From Tillandsia leiboldiana (taxonomy: Eukaryota > Streptophyta > Magnoliopsida > Poales > Bromeliaceae): 64,000 nucleotides of DNA. Below the pieces are notes generated by a model that did no database searches, was not told the DNA's origin, and saw only the letters and a program-made list of their open reading frames with translations. The position numbers were made by a program, and so were the translations under genes. Positions 61,401 to 64,000 of the stretch are shown here, piece after piece (positions within the stretch are counted from its first letter, which is position 1; every line of letters begins with the position of its first letter). The stretch lies in contig CM055063.1 in NCBI GenBank assembly GCA_029204045.2, positions 42,503,562 to 42,567,561 of the forward strand, read 5' to 3'.

Positions 61401-62817
61401 AATAAATCCATAACTCAGGAGGGTGACTCAACAAATAGGGATAGGGAACACTCAACTCATCCTCAGGCTCTTAAGTGGCCGTTCTCACTCATCACGATGC
61501 CTCCACTGAATCTTCACCGAAGGTATCACTCGACTACACAATTCCTTAGCTTCACGAGCAGGAATTTGCAACGGTTGCTTCTGATAGTTCAAATCCTCGC
61601 CCAACTCCACAGAAGCAGAACCCAAAACATGCTGGGGATTAAATCCAAACATTCCTCAGAAAAAGATAACTCCTTCGCCACCCATACTCCAAAATTCCAA
61701 CAGTGGCATCCACTGAACAGTTACCTCAACCCAAGGTTGCACTACTAGCCTAATCAAGGTATGCCTGACCATAATGTCCTCGCCGGGATAATACTACAAG
61801 ATCAATACTATATCTCGGGTAATCTCTGACCACCGGCAACATCCACATCCATGCTGGCATCATCCTCAACTGGAACACACTATGCCTCAAATCCTAAAGG
61901 CGACAGGGCCTTAGCCAATCCACTTGATCGCACTGCAATCTCATAATGCCCCCTCCGGGTTCTGATCACCAACAGGGCACAGCTCTAGGCTGTAGGGTTC
62001 CAAAAAGATACTTGCCTCACCAAGGAGCATCTGCTGCAACACCTTCCGAGTCTGTCTGTACTCGAACCATCAAAGAACTCTCACCGTTGTGTACTCACAA
62101 CGTGGCATCACTGTCGCGTATCCACGGTGCGGCATCATACTCAAGTATCCATCTCTCGGATCCTCACTGTGGTATTCCCACAACGTGGTACTGGGTCACT
62201 CAGACCCGCTCGATCTATCCGATCTCGCAACAGTGCTATCCGCTCTCTCTCTCAGTCTCACGGGTGATGCTCCAAGAGGTGCTTGCGAAATTTGTGCGGT
62301 TCCCAAAACCACGCCAATCACCATCACGATTTCAATCTCCCTAAACGGCGGCTTCCAAAATCAGCTAAAGTAGACTTACACCCGGGATTACCCGGGCGAT
62401 AAGGATATCCTTCAGTCCCGGTGCCGCCGTAGGCACCTCCTCTACAGTCGCAGGCCATGCAATACGACCACGACTCAACCTCTGTCGTGCCCTAGCTTCC
62501 TCTATAAGCACACTCCTCCTGACCAAGTCCACGGAGGGTCATTGTCCTCTCTCGACAATCCAAGATAGCAAGACAACGGGATAACCAATCCCTAACCAAC
62601 ACGCAACAACATTTTTGAACTGGTGTAGGACTAACAACTCAATGCTCAAATCCAAGGTCCTAATAGCACTGGGCAGGACTGGCAACACTCATCCAAGTGC
62701 TATACGTGTTCTGGCACCTGATACTCACGTGCACAAGCCAACAGTCCCATCACTGGCCCTCCGGAAGCTACCCCTGCTCTACTGAAGCACACACAAGCGG
62801 TGTCGGCATCAACTATA
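61362..62817 (-). mobile_element. Element F internal region, 3' part, noncoding as far as seen
   Basis: 1.45 kb adjoining the polypurine tract. I find no sense-strand ORF above about 60 codons, no integrase or chromodomain, and no primer site. The region ends where the right G copy begins, so the rest of F lies beyond the window or is lost. Confidence 0.7.
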
Positions 62818-64000
62818 TGAGGTCCTGGAATCCCCCGCGTAGGGTTGCTGGTTGTTGGGCAGCTTTCGGTCGCCGTTGGGGGTGTTGGTGCGCGTGTTGG
62901 GGGCCCAGAAATGGATTTGTGATGCAATTTGGGATTTGCTTGCATCACTGGAGGCCTGCGTGGGTTGCGCGCAATTTGGACACAAGTGGTGGACTTCGGG
63001 CTTAAATTGAGACCCCGTGGGAAGTTGGAGGACCCGTCGGGTGTTTAGAAGTGTTTTCGCGCGTTTCAGATGTCAAAATTAGACTCCGGGTGAAGTCCGG
63101 ATAAAAGTTTACCTCTCCGGTCGCCTTCGGGAATTTTTAGAGTTGGAATTGGGCAAATCGGACTTTAAAAATGGACCCGGCGCGAAAATCGGATCGAGTG
63201 GGCATTCGGCAAATTTTCGGGTGAGAATTTGGAGAAGCGGACATCATTTCTGGACTCAGCGCGCGAAATCGCTAAGGATGGACTATTTATTTGTTGGATT
63301 TGGAGTCCGGTAAGCGTGCACGCTTTTTGAGGCAAAGCGGCACGCGGATCGAGACGCGCGTGGCGCGGATCCCGAGGAGGCTGCGGCGCGTCAAGCGAGA
63401 CGCGGCTGACGCGACAGGGCGCGCCTCTGCGCGCGTCGGGGCAGGCGCACCCATGCGCGGGCCACGTGGGGGCCGCCACGTGGCGGACCCCAGTTGGCGC
63501 CCGCGCGGGCGCTGGGGCGCCCGCCCGTGTCACGGGCGCGTGTCCCGCGCCTGTGGGCGGCCCGGTGTCACGCGCCCGTGTGGCGCGTGAGCTGCGCGGC
63601 CGCGTGGCGCGCAGGGACGCGGCCACGTGGCCGCCCTTCCTCTTGCGTGGGCCGGGTGCACCCGGGTGGGTGTGGTGCACCGGCCGGTGCACGGTGCACC
63701 GTGCACCGTGGACCGCCCCCTCCCATTTTCCTCTTTTTCTTCTTCTTCTTCCTCCCCGCAAGCCACTTCTTCTCCTTCTTCGGTTCCTTCTTCATCCGAG
63801 AGCGAGAGAGAGTGAGGAGGGAGGTTGTGGGATGTGCGGCGGCGCGCCGTGGACCTCGTGGAGCGCGCGAGTTTTTCGTGGGGAGCGTTTCGGCAACGGC
63901 GGCGCAGTCGGGTAGGTCCCGTGTGTTGGTTTTACTGTATTTTTGTACAGTTTTCGGGGCGACCTTTTGGACTGTAATTAACCCTCTTGCTCTTTTCTGT
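62818..64000 (+). mobile_element. Family G repeat, right copy (probable LTR, plus strand)
   Basis: Starts TGAGGTCC at 62818 and runs off the window. It is the reverse-complement match of 234-1399. It contains CACGTG at 63463-63468, 63477-63482 and 63624-63629, GGTGCACC repeats (63655-63710) and ACTGTA-TTTTTG-TACAGT (about 63930-63950). The bases just before it, CTATA, would be the target duplication if it is an insertion. ORFs are composition-driven. Confidence 0.6.

Overview
The window is eukaryotic nuclear DNA, almost certainly from a flowering plant and probably a monocot. It is a nest of LTR retrotransposons, most primed by initiator methionine tRNA (primer sites TGGTATCAGAG). One element keeps an integrase/chromodomain remnant of the Tekay/Del chromovirus type, and one insertion is a Cassandra element with a 5S-rRNA-like LTR. 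I see no intact cellular gene that I would stake a name on; one 181-codon ORF (10670-11215) is the best candidate. The species cannot be named from the sequence.

Layout. 1-1399: minus-strand copy of repeat family G, with a 31/18-bp minisatellite at its outer end. 1400-5328: 3' part of a plus-strand LTR (C1). 5329-12228: AT-rich, repeat-dense host DNA carrying the 181-codon ORF. 12229-50164: one large solo LTR (C2, target duplication CCATT) split by two later insertions. The first is element A (13765-36674, minus strand, duplication GTACG), which has three ~4.16-kb LTRs alternating with two 939-bp internal regions. Its third LTR holds a triple-LTR Cassandra (24079-25053, duplication TGCAC) and element B (25150-32740, minus strand). 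The second is element D (38832-49261, plus strand, duplication AACAT), whose LTRs carry a ~95-bp GC-rich array and whose 2.85-kb interior keeps gag and pol remnants. 50165-53674: AT-rich host DNA like the left side. 53675-57353: start of LTR E (plus). 57354-62817: LTR and internal part of element F (minus), inserted in E. 62818-64000: second G copy (plus strand), inverted relative to the one at the left edge.

How it fits together. A, B and F show no recognisable proteins, and D has only decayed ones. All must have relied on proteins supplied by a related autonomous element. Their LTRs differ greatly in sequence but share compact modules: TG...GGGGCGTGACA ends, a hairpin 50-170 bp from the LTR 3' end, a CCGG-centred palindrome beside a small hairpin, a CCATGCA palindrome in the leader, and an inverted repeat just before the 3' LTR. 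Several of these keep their base pairing or symmetry while the bases change, which suggests selected cis signals. These shared signals are the most interesting content of the window.
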